A stretch of 64,000 nucleotides of DNA from Gonatopus flavifemur (taxonomy: Eukaryota > Arthropoda > Insecta > Hymenoptera > Dryinidae): NCBI GenBank assembly GCA_018340375.1, contig JAFFJZ010000007.1:7192001-7256000 (forward strand), in the 5' to 3' direction. Within the stretch, counting starts at the first letter, position 1. Each line of letters begins with the position of its first letter. Positions 47,301 to 57,609 of this stretch are shown here, piece by piece. Below the pieces are notes generated by a model. The model was not told where the DNA came from, searched no databases, and saw only the letters and a list, made by a program, of their open reading frames with translations. Made by a program: the position numbers and the translations under genes.

Positions 47301-50300
47301 TAGAATTCCGGAGACTAGTGATGATACTGTTTTCAAGTTTTTTCCATTAACCACAGTCAGTTCTCTCGAAGAGATTGAAGAAAAACTGCGAAATAATATT
47401 AACATGCAGAAATATATAGTGAGTATGGAAGTGAAGTACCTTATTGCAATGTCTACATTCTCACCTCCCAAGCAGCAACGAAAGTTCCAAGTATACACGA
47501 ATAAGGTTCAAAGAACATACTGTGAACGCTTATAGAATATTCGAAATAGAATCTTTTGAATATACTTAGTATGTGCAAAGTACATTTGAAATGTACGATA
47601 GTCATTCATTTGACATTCGACTGCCGTACGATCGTATATTCGACTACGTATGTTCGATGAATGTACATAGCACCTCAAAAACGGTCTCATTACAGTATGC
47701 ATGGAATATACTTCGAATATTCGGAGAACGTTCATAGTATATTCCGGTGCCACTTGGGGCGTGGATTCGTAAATCCTGGATATATAAATTCAGCCAACTG
47801 TAGAAAGGATACAGAACTTCCCACATATTTCATCACAAATTCGCTCAGAAATAGACTTATAAATCCAGGATTCAGGACAGGTAGAGATGTAGTAGTCAAT
47901 ATATTCCCTGATATTCCCTAACGAGAATACTTTCCCTGAATTTCTCTCGCTTGGATTGATCTCCCATGGATCGGGATCCGTTCCGGCGGAATGACTGTGA
48001 ACCAATCGATTTGACCACCCTGCTGAAAATGCCAGGCGGAACCGGACAGAAAATTATTGTCAGGCTTTGAACGGTCTCTTTCCAAGGTGATCCAAGCAAA
48101 AACTTACAAACTTTCTACCCGATTTAGTCCGGAATTACCGAATCGGAATTTCCTGTCAAGAACTAACGGGAATTTTTTGAAGCGGTTCTGTTTGGAATCC
48201 ACAGCCTGTGATATCCAGTTAAAAACTGAGGAAAATTTGCTGTTAGGTTTTGACAGAATGTTACAGTTTGGTGATTCCAGACCGAATCCGGTGAAAATTT
48301 GGTCAGTTTTTGCCTGGGTTGCCTGGGAAAAAAACCTTTCAAAGCCTGACAACAATTTTCTGTCCGGTTCTGCCTGGTACTTTCAGCAGGGCATTCCTTT
48401 TGGAGCGTTCTATAAGAAATCTATAAAACATTGTACATTGGTTCAATTTTCATTCCGCCGGAACGTATTCTGGTCCATGGGAGGCCAGCCTTATTGGACG
48501 TGTCATTGCTGAATTTCTCTTTACCTTTCCACGTAGACTTTAAAATTGAACAGAAATTTAAAAATTTTGAATTCTTCTGAGTAACTATGAGATTCTTCCA
48601 TATTTTTCAAAGATTTTCAGAGTTATACAATGCCTTTGCGAAATTATTCACAGGAATTGGTAGTTTTTCAATGGAATTCATCAAGTATCATGGGAAATAC
48701 GAAAAACTTGGACAAAAACATATCTTATAAGCGAGGATGAGGCCTTCCGAAGTAGCTGATCCAAGTAATCCGGATCACTTTTCCAGCTTTCTGATTGGTT
48801 GAGAAGTGATCCGGATCACTTGGATCAGCTACTTCGGAATGCTCCAATGTTTGAAAACAAATGAGTGATATCCGGAATAATTCCGGCATATTCAGAGAAG
48901 GATTTTAAACAGGGGAATAGTCCCCCCACCATCGGATCATTCATATACTTATATCTGCACATGCATGTAACTGATATACCGGGCGTTTAAGAATTCACTG
49001 AAAAAACTTTGCACGCGTTATTCTGCAGTTAAAATTCAATAACTTTTCGTGTGAAAAAAATGTTTTCGAGGCTTGGTTCTCGAGATATGAGCGTTCTTAG
49101 ATTTTTTTTCAAATCGAAATAACTCGGAAGCATTGTGTAACACAAACTTCCGCTTGATACCATTCGGTTAGTTGGAAAACCGCGAATCTCTGAGAACAAA
49201 ATTGACTTATCCTATTATTTTTTGTTCCAGAGCTACAGCGATTTGAAGTTGCTGAATTCTGATTGGCTGGGAGCTCAAAACTCTCGAATCGCTGTAGCTC
49301 TGAAACAAAAAACGATAGTATAGTTCAATTTTTTTCAAGAGATCCGCCGTTTTCCAACTTAAACAATAGCGTCAAGCTCCACTATGTAGGACATAATCCT
49401 CTCGAATAATTTGGCTTTGAAAAAAAATCTAAACATGCTCATATCTCGAGAACTGAGCCTTGAAACAATTTTTTTCAAACGGAAAATTATTGCATTTTGC
49501 CTGCAACATGACACCTGTGAAGTTTTTTTAGTGGATTCTAAAACACCCGGTATGGGAGTCGATAGTGGGAGTACCATTCCCTAATGGTAGGGCCCATATC
49601 CCTGGTGGAAAAAAATTTTGAATGCTGTTGAATTTCATTGAATTTCATGTTGAATTTCACTCACAATTTGGACTCTCGTTCCATGAGAAACCAACAAGAA
49701 AAGATGAGTTCCAACAAATTTTGATAGAATTCATTAAACTTTGTTGATTTTCTTTGATTTTCGAGGAGATTCGTGGATTTTTGTCAATTTTTTAATGAAA
49801 AGTGTCCAAATTGAGAATGAAATTCAACGAAAGTTTTTTCCACCAGGGATAGTAGCTACATATTTTGGAGTCTTTCCTTATACCCTAATAAAAACATCAA
49901 ACTCCTTATTATTGCAATAATTAATCAAAAAGATGAAACATTGATGTGAAAGACAGTTCGATTGACAGTCCATACATATGGGCATACAGTGTTTATTTGT
50001 GTACCTACACATTGACAAGTTCATTGCTCTTGAGGTTCCTTGAAGAAAAGGATTCAAACTATTTCACTTCTACCGCTTTTTTTTGTTCTTAAAAGTTACA
50101 CTTATTACATTTTTTTACAAATTTCATTGATTGAATTGCTTTTATTGACTAGGAACATTATATCTTGAAGAATTGCGGGAATTCAATGCCAGCCAGCCTG
50201 AGGAACAATTTGTCCAAAATATTTTCCAACCAACTCGCAGAACAATATAGTTGGAAGGGAAAAATGGAAAGAGAAATGAGTGGGCTCAAAATAATCAATG

Positions 50301-52378
50301 TACTCATTGGTAAGTATGCTTTATGGGGTCATATCGTGTGATGGGTTAGGAGAATGAAATTCTTTTGTTTTGCATGGATTGATTCCCCAACGTCTGTAGA
50401 ATATGCTTGCGGAGTGACTGTCCAATATTCGAAATCGTTGGAAAATTACATTAGTCAGGGGGCCAAGTGTTGTGAACACTTTGTGACACTCCGATTTCTG
50501 ACTTGAAACCTTCCAATAAGCGTGCACACTCATGTACATACCCTAACAGGACACCCACCGATGTTCACGTTGCATCTTTGTGGAGGCGAGGTGGATAAAA
50601 GGGAGACGTGAATGAACTTGGATACAAGGTGGATGAACGGAAAAGCAACGTAGAGGCGACGGAGAAATGTCCGGGAACGGTGGTTGTCCTGTACTGGTAT
50701 ATATGTAATATACACAAAGTGTGAGCTACATGTCTGAGGGACTCTCAAAGGGAAGAGAAGGAATCCTTTATGAACCAAAAATAGCGAATGAATGGCGATC
50801 GGGAATATCATCGTTCGGATCGTATTTCAACATTTGAACGCGTTTTTTTCGAAACTACATTTTTTGAACTGGTGGACAAAATATTTCAAGAACCATTCGG
50901 TGGATCCCTTCCAAATCCATGTCAGCTTATTGAGGGCATTGCGAAAACCCCAGAAGAGTTACTAGATCTCAAATTCCCCCCCCCCCCCCGCTTTTCTCGA
51001 AAATGAGTGAATTAAATGGAAAATAAAAATACCTGCATGTTCCTTGAGTTGTGAAGAAGATATGGTTATGATTATTTCCCATTTGATCCGTTCGTTTTTG
51101 AGAGAAATGGGGGGGGGGCGTATTTAATGATTTTCAGAGTTTGGAATGTCCTTAAGGATAGGCATATTTTATACCGGATTTGTGTTACCCCGACACTATG
51201 GATTGTTTCTGAATAGAAATAATATGAAAACTGTTTTGGAACTTCTCAAATTTATTCTTCAAAATAGCCGACCTTTAAGGGTGTGCACTCGTCGATTTTT
51301 CCCCAGAAAACTACTAGATCGTTTCAACCGTTCTACATCAACAATATTGAATCAATTACATTAAACTTGGGATCAAAAGATTCAGAATCCATCAAACAAT
51401 CCGGTTCTGGTCTGTTTGTTGTGTAACAAAGTCGTTATAATTGATTGGAATCAAATTTCGTTATCAGCCAATGAGAAACCTCTATCCCGTTTTTTGGATA
51501 TCATGAGGAATATAAGCCGCCTTCAAATACTTTGAGACCACAGCCGGATTCTGTAACTGATTCTGAATTTTTTAACCTGAATATCATTGGAATCAATTGA
51601 ATATTAATGACGTGAAACGGTTGAAACGATCTAGTAGTTTTCTAGGGGAAAAATCGACCAGTGCACACCCTTAAGAATATTTTCACGCTCTTGTTCTTTA
51701 TTTTATTTATCATTATCACTCAAGAAAAAAAATACTCAATAAATATTCATGTTTGAGAATGTTGCATATTTTTGATGCTGTTCGCATAATCAGGTACATT
51801 CAGGATGTATATGTTTAGAAACAGGCTTCCCTGGTTGGAAAAATCCATTGAATTTGACAAACGAAATTTTATCGGATGTGGTCAGAACATTATACTAGAT
51901 TCAATTAGATTTGACAAGATTCAAGTAGAATCGCGTTGAAAAAATGCATTCATCTGATTAAATCACATTGAAATGAGTTGGATATGATTTAGTCAGAACA
52001 TTGTACAAGATTCAATGAGATTTGGCAAGATTCAATGGATTTTTTCAACCTGGGTTATTCAGAGATTTGGAGTATGAATGTCTACAGGGACAATGTGATC
52101 GTAGTTTGTGATCATCTCCCACTCCAAAAGATCATCTCGACTTCATCTTGAACACAGTATGACAATACATCAACTCAACGTTGTTTGTTTGTACGTTCAC
52201 AGATATAATGATACGGAGGTATGGGACGTCAAGGTTTGACGTAGAAAATATTGTGCGCAGCTGGTTCAAAGATGCGAAAACAAGGATCGAAGGGCAGCGT
52301 CGAAAAAGAGGCGAATATCATTGGGGCGAAATCGAGGAGACATTGAGCATCTATCGGACTCCCCAAACGAAGAGATGA
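44342..52378 (+). CDS. DUF4806-domain protein gene, at least five exons
   Basis: Exons supported: 44,342-44,540 (ATG; N-terminal domain with AYALITCND, VRRKWLTSED and SNWPTYEDG; donor GTCAGT, phase 1); 45,522 to about 45,650 (acceptor TGTATTGCAG, phase fits; its 3' end is unclear); 47,202-47,418 (coiled-coil LVLQQLFKLNGRMKKNNEKL, then the domain start FKFFPLTTVSSLEEIEEKL; donor GTGAGT); 50,153-50,309 (SMPASLRNNLSKIFSNQLAE, YSWKGK; donor GTAAGT); 52,203-52,378 (DVENIVRSWFKDAKTRIEGQ, stop TGA). The last three exons join in phase and give the whole DUF4806 domain. A one-base shift lies at an A5 run near 47,290-47,294; one more A would restore the frame. Introns are full of MITEs (45,952; 46,282; 47,467; 47,953; 48,743; 48,976; 49,600; 51,279; 51,829). 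The biochemical role is unknown. It could be a host gene or a second gene of the transposon upstream. Confidence 0.72.
44951..44982. repeat. Hairpin in intron 1
   Basis: GTCCAATAGACGT pairs perfectly with ACGTCTATTGGAC around a 6-nt loop. Confidence 0.7.
45952..46136. mobile_element. hAT MITE, 8-bp TSD GATGGATG
   Basis: A 185-bp palindromic element with ends CAGTGTTCCGAT and complement, an inner mirrored GAGCTGGGAAATCGCAGCTT block, and perfect GATGGATG on both sides (45,944-45,951, 46,137-46,144). Termini and duplication length fit hAT. Confidence 0.9.
46282..46489. mobile_element. CCC-ended MITE (CCTGCTGGAAATGCCA), TSD GA
   Basis: The left end TCCTGCTGGAAATGCCA mirrors the right end TGGCATTTTCAGCAGGG. 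GA on both sides (46,280-46,281, 46,490-46,491). Shares ends with 48,018 and with the big element at 5,765. Confidence 0.78.
47467..47758. mobile_element. CCC-ended MITE (CCCAAGYRGCAMC)
   Basis: Left CCCAAGCAGCAACGAAAGTT and the complement of the right end, CCCAAGTGGCACCGGAATAT, are related. The interior is rich in AATATTCGAA/TATACT and AACGTTCATA phrases. A second, 3'-worn copy is at 60,067-60,345. It sits just downstream of the donor site at 47,419. The 2-bp flanks (CT/GC) do not match. Confidence 0.7.
47953..48490. mobile_element. Harbinger-like MITE, second copy, itself interrupted
   Basis: Left GGATTGATCTCCCATGGATC and right GGTCCATGGGAGGCCAGCC match the ends of the element at 17,000-17,160, as do the inner ATTCCGCCGGAACG block and the TCTATAAGAAATCTATAAAA stretch. 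A CCC-ended element (48,018-48,391) is inserted within. Confidence 0.75.
48018..48391. mobile_element. CCC-ended MITE (CCCTGCTGAAAATGCC), TSD CA
   Basis: TIRs of about 50 bp: CCCTGCTGAAAATGCCAGGC with GGAACCGGACAGAAAATTAT, mirrored at 48,330-48,391. Comparison with the uninterrupted family member at 17,000 shows that the target GAC-CA-TTCC was duplicated only at CA. Confidence 0.88.
48743..48843. mobile_element. Near-perfect palindromic MITE
   Basis: TCCGAAGTAGCTGATCCAAG and ATCCGGATCACTT blocks recur inverted with one mismatch around a ~24-bp loop (about 100 bp total). Target duplication not clear. Confidence 0.8.
48976..49553. mobile_element. Long-TIR foldback MITE (ATACCGGGYGT)
   Basis: Arms of about 250 bp each, imperfectly complementary: ATACCGGGCGTTTAAGAATT, TTCTCGAGATATGAGC, TTAGATTTTTTTTCAAA, AGTTGGAAAAC and CAGAGCTACAGCGATT all recur inverted. 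Total 578 bp, no gene. TAT-rich flanks prevent a clear duplication call. Confidence 0.8.
49600..49848. mobile_element. CCC-ended MITE (CCCTGGTGGAAAAAA), TSD AT
   Basis: Perfect CCCTGGTGGAAAAAA TIRs, AT on both sides (49,598-49,599, 49,849-49,850). Interior of degenerate TTGAATTTCATTGAATTTCA phrases. Lies in the last but one intron of the DUF4806 gene. Confidence 0.87.
50976..51118. repeat. Inverted repeat capped by C14 and G10 runs
   Basis: A run of 14 C (50,976-50,989) followed by GCTTTTCTCGAAAATGAG is mirrored by CGTTTTTGAGAGAAAT followed by 10 G (51,109-51,118). This may be a worn MITE. The G/C runs could form quadruplex or slipped structures. Confidence 0.55.
51279..51670. mobile_element. 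TTAA-target TIR element (GGGTGTGCAC)
   Basis: TIRs of about 60 bp: GGGTGTGCACTCGTCGATTT and AAACTACTAGATCGTTTCAA recur inverted at 51,612-51,670. TTAA on both sides (51,275-51,278, 51,671-51,674). 392 bp, no gene. Confidence 0.82.
51829..52054. mobile_element. CCC-ended MITE (CCCTGGTTGGAAAAATCC), TSD TT
   Basis: Left CCCTGGTTGGAAAAATCCAT mirrors right ATGGATTTTTTCAACCTGGG; TT on both sides. The interior repeats AGATTCAATKAGATTTGRCA-like phrases. It lies in the last intron of the DUF4806 gene, about 150 bp before the acceptor. Confidence 0.83.
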
Positions 52379-52644
52379 TTGGAGATGAAGAACCTTAACA
52401 TCTCGTGCGCAAGGAGTATAAGAAATCAACAATAAGACTAAAATCAGGAAGTATTATTGGACGGCTGACTTCGCTTTATTCAGTTTGTGATACGTTTCTC
52501 AGAGTTCTAGGAACTAATAATTTGTAGTAATCCAAGCGGCATGCGGATATCCCAATGTTTTATAGACAACAGTAGAATGTGCGAATGAAAATGAAGAAAA
52601 TTTGGATATTCCCTGAAATATTCTGAGTACATGTGCGAAAAACT

Positions 52645-53500
52645 CGAATGGCCTTGTGTTATATGGTACTTTTCTCTAATATTAGATTTATTTGCACCGA
52701 TTCTTGAGAACTCTTATGAGAATTGAAGTTCCTTCTTTCACAAATGATAAATACTGAGAAACGTTGGGTGCGAATAATGTTGAACCTCTGTACCAAACAC
52801 ATATTTTTATAACATCGATACATCGCGTGCTGAGTAAGATTTCTAGTCATCTTGTTGATCGAGAAAGGATGTATCAATGCTCGGCGTTCTGTGAGCTATC
52901 TCGATGTATATGCGATACGTAACAAAAATACTATATGTATGGGAAATAGATAGTTTCGCGAAGAGACTGAATCGTCTCATCAGATTCGTCTGGAACGATT
53001 CTTCGTTCATTAGCTCATAAAAAAAAATGTATTGAAAGTAGATAGTTTCGTGGAACGACTGAATTCTCTTGTCAAATTCGTCTGGAGCGATTCTTTGTTC
53101 ATTAGCTTAGAAGAAAAGATGTATAGAAGATAGATAGTTCCGTGGAACGACTGAATTTTTTCGTCAGATTCGCCTGGAACAAATTTTTGGTTATCAGCTT
53201 TTGTTTATTAGAAAAATGTATAGAAGGACAGTTTCGTGGAGAGACTGGATTCTTCTATTAGATTCGTGTGAAACGATTCTTTTTCCGACGGCTTGTAAGA
53301 AGAAGTGGTAGGATTCGTGACGCGAAATTGATGAGGCATGGTAGTGATTGGTGGGCACGAACTAAAGTCGGCTCGACTGGTAGTTGATACGAATGAAATT
53401 ATATCGAATCGGAGAAATTATTATGGGACTAGTCATACTTTGATCGCAATAATGGTTTCTGAGAAATTTTCGGCTTCATTTCGATTTGGTCTTATTTAAT
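52645..53500 (-). repeat. Inverted copy of 32,290-33,160
   Basis: Reverse-complement colinearity over about 860 bp, including the four 93-bp units and the TIR element of 32,247. The first match is CGAATGGCCTTGTGTTATAT; the last is TTTCGATTTGGTCTTATTT. A solo LTR begins where the match ends. Confidence 0.85.
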
Positions 53501-53528
53501 TTTTATTTGTATATTTTATTTGGTCTTA

Positions 53529-54860
53529 TATTATAATTACCTGTGTCAACCCTCGAATGAGTTTAGAGTTGGTCCACGGAAATCCAAACTCGTAACCACT
53601 CGCGAAATCACCGGTCGATTAGACAGTTTGCACAACGCGAAGATGATACGCGAAAAATCCGAAACGTGGTCCACCCGCGAGATAGACGCTTTTAATGTCT
53701 CGTAGCGTTCACGAATTAGCACTAGCACTCACTTTCAATTTTGTATGGCGTCGCGAACACAAGATATGGTTTGTTGACATTCGTCAACAACGGCGACTAT
53801 ATTGGATATAGTGCAAACTAACGCGCAAGCGCAAGTTTGCGATCATCGAATTATCGAACGCGGATCGCACGATCGAAGTTCGCCGATAGTGCCGAAACTG
53901 AACACCAGATGACCAAGATTTCCCGTAGGGTAGAAAAAGTCAAAGAGTGTATAATTAGGGAGAATCGTGGCCCATTTCTTCACTTTCTCGCCTCGACTGA
54001 ATCCACATAAAGGCTGAAGGTGGCAAGGTGAGTGGAACTTGTTCCATTCACCCGGGACAGTGAGTCTATCGCGCAGACCGGTGACAGGCATAAAGCCTCT
54101 GTAACCAGACCGGTAGGGTCGTATAGGTACGGGGGTAGGGACTAGTGTAACTAGTTTCCTTCAGCTATCGAGTCAATAGGAAAAGGAGGGGGAACTGGAA
54201 TTCCACTTTATGTTGCATTAGGGGCAAAGCTCAGCCCATAACAGGGGTACGGTAACGCCAAGTTCACAAGGCTCCCATATAGGGACCACCCGCATGTAAT
54301 GTTTAGGGCCACTCTCTCACGGCCAATCACCAGAACAGAACTCGAGTCACCGCGTTTTTCATTAAAATTAGAGCCTTCAAGTTATAGACGTCCTCGTCTG
54401 AACCTATGTCTGTCTCTGCCTAATGGTTCCTCCTGAACCGATCATGTTATTACCGGGATTCCGTTCAATCCATCCGTGGGTTGGGAGTTATATTTTTCGG
54501 TACCCTCGCGTCGCGTATTCCCCCACGTGTGCACACGCTTAGGTTGCGAGACTGATCAGTCAAAAACGAATCAAACATAGATTGGTCATATTTTAGTCAT
54601 CAATGTTTTGTGTAAAATATGTAAAAGTACTCCTGTATCTCACCTTACGAGTCTCCTGCCTTGTTTCATTGAATAAATTCAATTGTTATTTGAAATTTAG
54701 TACTCGTATCCAACATTTCAATAATCTGTGACCCGCGTTCCCAAACCAATCAAAACGGACCTTGGAACCGGCGAGCCAGAGGCATTAAAATTGGGCTAAT
54801 CAATTCATTCAATTAGGATGTGAAACATCATCGACGCGCTGACAGTAACGAAACGTCACA
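53529..54860 (+). repeat. Solo LTR of the gypsy family
   Basis: About 1.33 kb matching 14,381-15,714, TGTGTCAA to GTCACA. No PBS, gag or pol follows; a tRNA-like SINE starts at once. It probably arose by LTR-LTR recombination. No clear target duplication at the edges. Confidence 0.82.
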
Positions 54861-54861
54861 G

Positions 54862-55015
54862 TATGGCTCAGGTCATTGGAGCGTAGGTACATGATGAAAT
54901 GTCCGGGTTCGAGTCTCGCAACCCCAAGAATCCGAAATGAAGTGGAATATGTAGGACTGAGAGGGGGATCAGAAGAAAAGAAAGGAGGAAGAAGAAAAAG
55001 AGGGGAGAATTTCTT
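54862..55015 (+). mobile_element. tRNA-derived SINE-like unit
   Basis: TGGCTCAGGTCATTGGAGCG (A-box region) and GGGTTCGAGTCTC (B box) have tRNA-like spacing, followed by a body and an A/G-rich tail (GAAAAGAAAGGAGGAAGAAG). It abuts the solo LTR directly. Confidence 0.5.
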
Positions 55016-55240
55016 GTATGCGCGATTCAGGATCTTCTAAGATATTTTTATGAATCCTTCAAGACATTTTTAAGACTCGATTGAATACGTCTAAAACATA
55101 TCTTCCGTGAGACCTTTTTGAGATATCTTAAACTTGTCGAAATCAGTCGCGTAGGACATCTTTTAGATTTCTGAAAGACATTTTCGAGACTTTCTCGCGG
55201 GACATCTTTCAAAATTACGAAATATCTGTTAGATATCTGA
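55016..55240. repeat. Degenerate AAGATAT/GACATCTTT repeat
   Basis: Phrases such as AAGACATTTTTAAGACT, GAGATATCTTAAAC, GGACATCTTTTAGATT and GATATCTGAAAGATGTC recur every 20-40 bp. Non-coding; resembles interiors of the small TIR elements. Confidence 0.45.
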
Positions 55241-55339
55241 AAGATGTCTTTTTGTTTGATTGGGGTGTCTTTCCGGTTGGATTCTAGTAGAAAATACTTC
55301 ATCATGATCTTAATCCGCAAATACGTATCAAGAAACCGC

Positions 55340-55900
55340 ATTAGTGCAGATAGAAAATATTTTCTATTTGGGTCAATTGGACATTCAAATCAGGGACGAC
55401 ACGTGGATCAAATGAGACGATGTAATTCACATGTGTCAAGCGACAAGAATCCTGTAACCGTTTCTCAAGGGAGCGATAATCTTTTGGAAAAATCTGTAAG
55501 GGAAGCTCCGAACAATCGGAGTGAAAACATTTGGAAATAACCAAACTGAGTTGAAAAGTCTTCGTAACAGGAGAGAAGAACCAAGAGGTGTGAAAGAAGC
55601 AACTGAAACGGTCGGATCCGATCAACTCGTTTTGAGACGTTCATCTAGAATTATTAAACCTCGAAAGATTCTTGATTTGTAATTATGGTTTAGTTTTGAG
55701 TCCAACAGGTATTGAATATGGTTCATTTTTGTTCAGGTCCAAAATTGTCAAGATTTCATGTATTCTTTTCATTTGAACTATTGTATGTTAAGAGCGATAT
55801 TCAAATTGTATGCTTTAATTGAGTGTAAGGGAATGTAATATACATATGTATCTCACAGCAGATGGCGGCGTGTGTCCGAGATCACTACTCGACTCGAACA
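55340..55900 (+). pseudogene. Ty3/gypsy integrase C-terminal tail and possible LTR start
   Basis: GRHVDQMRRC (from about 55,392) followed, after an Asn/Ser-rich linker with frame breaks, by LRRSSRIIKPRKILDL and TAA at about 55,680. This matches the end of Ty3/gypsy pol (RHVDQLR... RRSSRxxKPP-RLDL). About 150 bp later, GTAAGGGAATGTAATATACA resembles a polypurine-tract/LTR junction. It is a fragment of a different gypsy family from the one at 14.4 kb. Confidence 0.6.
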
Positions 55901-56049
55901 GTCAGAGTGTTCCGTTTTTTTGTCTATAGAGACTGACTCTATCGCGGGCCATGTTCCTAACAAGTTCTTGTATAATCGTAATGAAGGATTATCGAGCATT
56001 CATCTGCAATGAGTATTCTCCCTCTAACCTATATCCAATTCGATACAAA

Positions 56050-56390
56050 GAGTATCAGTTCGGATTTAGAAAAAATAGGGGAACGCGAAAAGCAATCTTA
56101 GCACTCAGAACAGTAGTAGAGAAGAGACTAGAATCAAAAGAGTCTGTATATATAGGTTTTGTAGATGTACAAAAAGCATTCGATAATGTTGATTGGGAGA
56201 AAATGTTCGCGATTTTGAAAAAGGTAGGAATTAATTTTGAGAATACGAGAATAATATGTATATGGATTATATAAGAATCAAACCGTAATAATAGGAATAG
56301 ACGGTCAAAAGGGAGACACACAAATCAAAAGAGGGGTGAGACAAGGATGCTCACTACCATCATCGATTTTCAATTTGTGGGGGATGACGA
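56050..56390 (+). pseudogene. RTE LINE reverse transcriptase fragment
   Basis: YQFGFRKNRGTRKAILALRT, VYIGFVDVQKAFDNVDWEK and, after a shift, RGVRQGCS: RT motifs A and B of an RTE element related to those at 9.7 and 57 kb but more diverged. Broken on both sides. Confidence 0.82.
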
Positions 56391-57056
56391 ATCCTTGTTT
56401 GTAAAACAACAGGAATGGGACTAGCAAGGTTCAGCGAAACAATGAACTTGAAAAGTATGTTTACTATAAACGGTATTCAATGAAGGAAAACAATAAACAG
56501 ATGGGACTGTGCACAGCATGTCTTGAAAAAGAAGAAGTTCGTTTTACAAAGGATGGCGAGATGACACTTCAAGGGCTCATAGCGAAAACGCGGTCACTGC
56601 TGTGTAACCTTTATAATTTAGATTGAGATTGTGTATGCCTTAGGCCTCCTCGGCCTATACGCCAATTTTTAGTCGGTTGGATTCCACAGAGATTTTGGAG
56701 GCAGCACCTCCGACCTTGACCTACGCGGCAGAGGTGAGATTCCCCCTAATTAGAATAAAGATCTAATTATTTATAAATTTCGAAGTGCACTTCTCGAAAA
56801 AAGTGTCTCAAGAGTGCTGTTAAATTCCCGTTTCGAAGGATCCTGAATCGATTGGTCTATTTCCCCCAGACACAAATTTGTGAAATTTTTCCATCAACCT
56901 GCTCCAGCACTTGATAAAATTTCAAAGTGCACTTTTTGAAAGAACAGGATTCGGACAAGTGTTGTTCAATCAATTTCCCTGAGTTTTCCCTGTGATTTCC
57001 CTGAGTAGAATCCTAATTTCCAGGAATCATGAATGTGTCCCTAAACATTTTTTCCT
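56391..57056. other. No gene seen
   Basis: Spacer with short ORFs only; includes TTTCGAAGTGCACTT and TTTCAAAGTGCACTT phrases about 150 bp apart. Confidence 0.35.
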
Positions 57057-57128
57057 CAGATCAGCAAAAACGGAAGGAAAGCAAGGGGAAACTACCTTCC
57101 TTGACATGTTTCAATACTTCCCGAAGAA

Positions 57129-57495
57129 ATGAAACCTTTTCCAAACCTGGAATATTATACTCGTGAAACAAAAACAAACGAACAAATTGATAAGTACATG
57201 ATGGGGCTTTCTCGGGTAAGATATTCCGGAGGTAAACTATTCTCCCGTTCGGATCTCCGGGTGGAGGCTGCTCGGAGAAGCTTCATCAGCAAAGAACGAA
57301 AACCGAAGAATTGGATAGGGAAAAGAAACAACATTCTTCGAGTCGGAGCGTGGAATGTTAGATCACTGAGGCAAGCGGGGAAATTAGAAAATTTGGAATT
57401 AGAAATGAATAGGTTGAATATAGACGTAATGGGGATTAGCGGAATGAGATGGCCCCAAGAAGGCGATTTTTGGAGTGGGGATTATAGAATAATTT
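57129..57495 (+). pseudogene. RTE LINE ORF, N-terminus and start of endonuclease
   Basis: From ATG at 57,129: a basic leader ([16 protein letters not shown]), then the AP-endonuclease start [16 protein letters not shown] with its Asn. The catalytic Glu of the ISEMRW motif is changed to Gly here (GGA at 57,441-57,443); the minus-strand copy keeps Glu. The frame is cut at 57,495 by the 3.4-kb insertion and resumes at 60,893. Confidence 0.82.
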
Positions 57496-57609
57496 CCCTA
57501 GTGGAAATGCACCATATATGACCCACATGTGACCCATATATGCCCCATATATGATCCATATATGACCCATATATGACCCATATATGATCTATTTCCATTT
57601 ATTGAGGGG

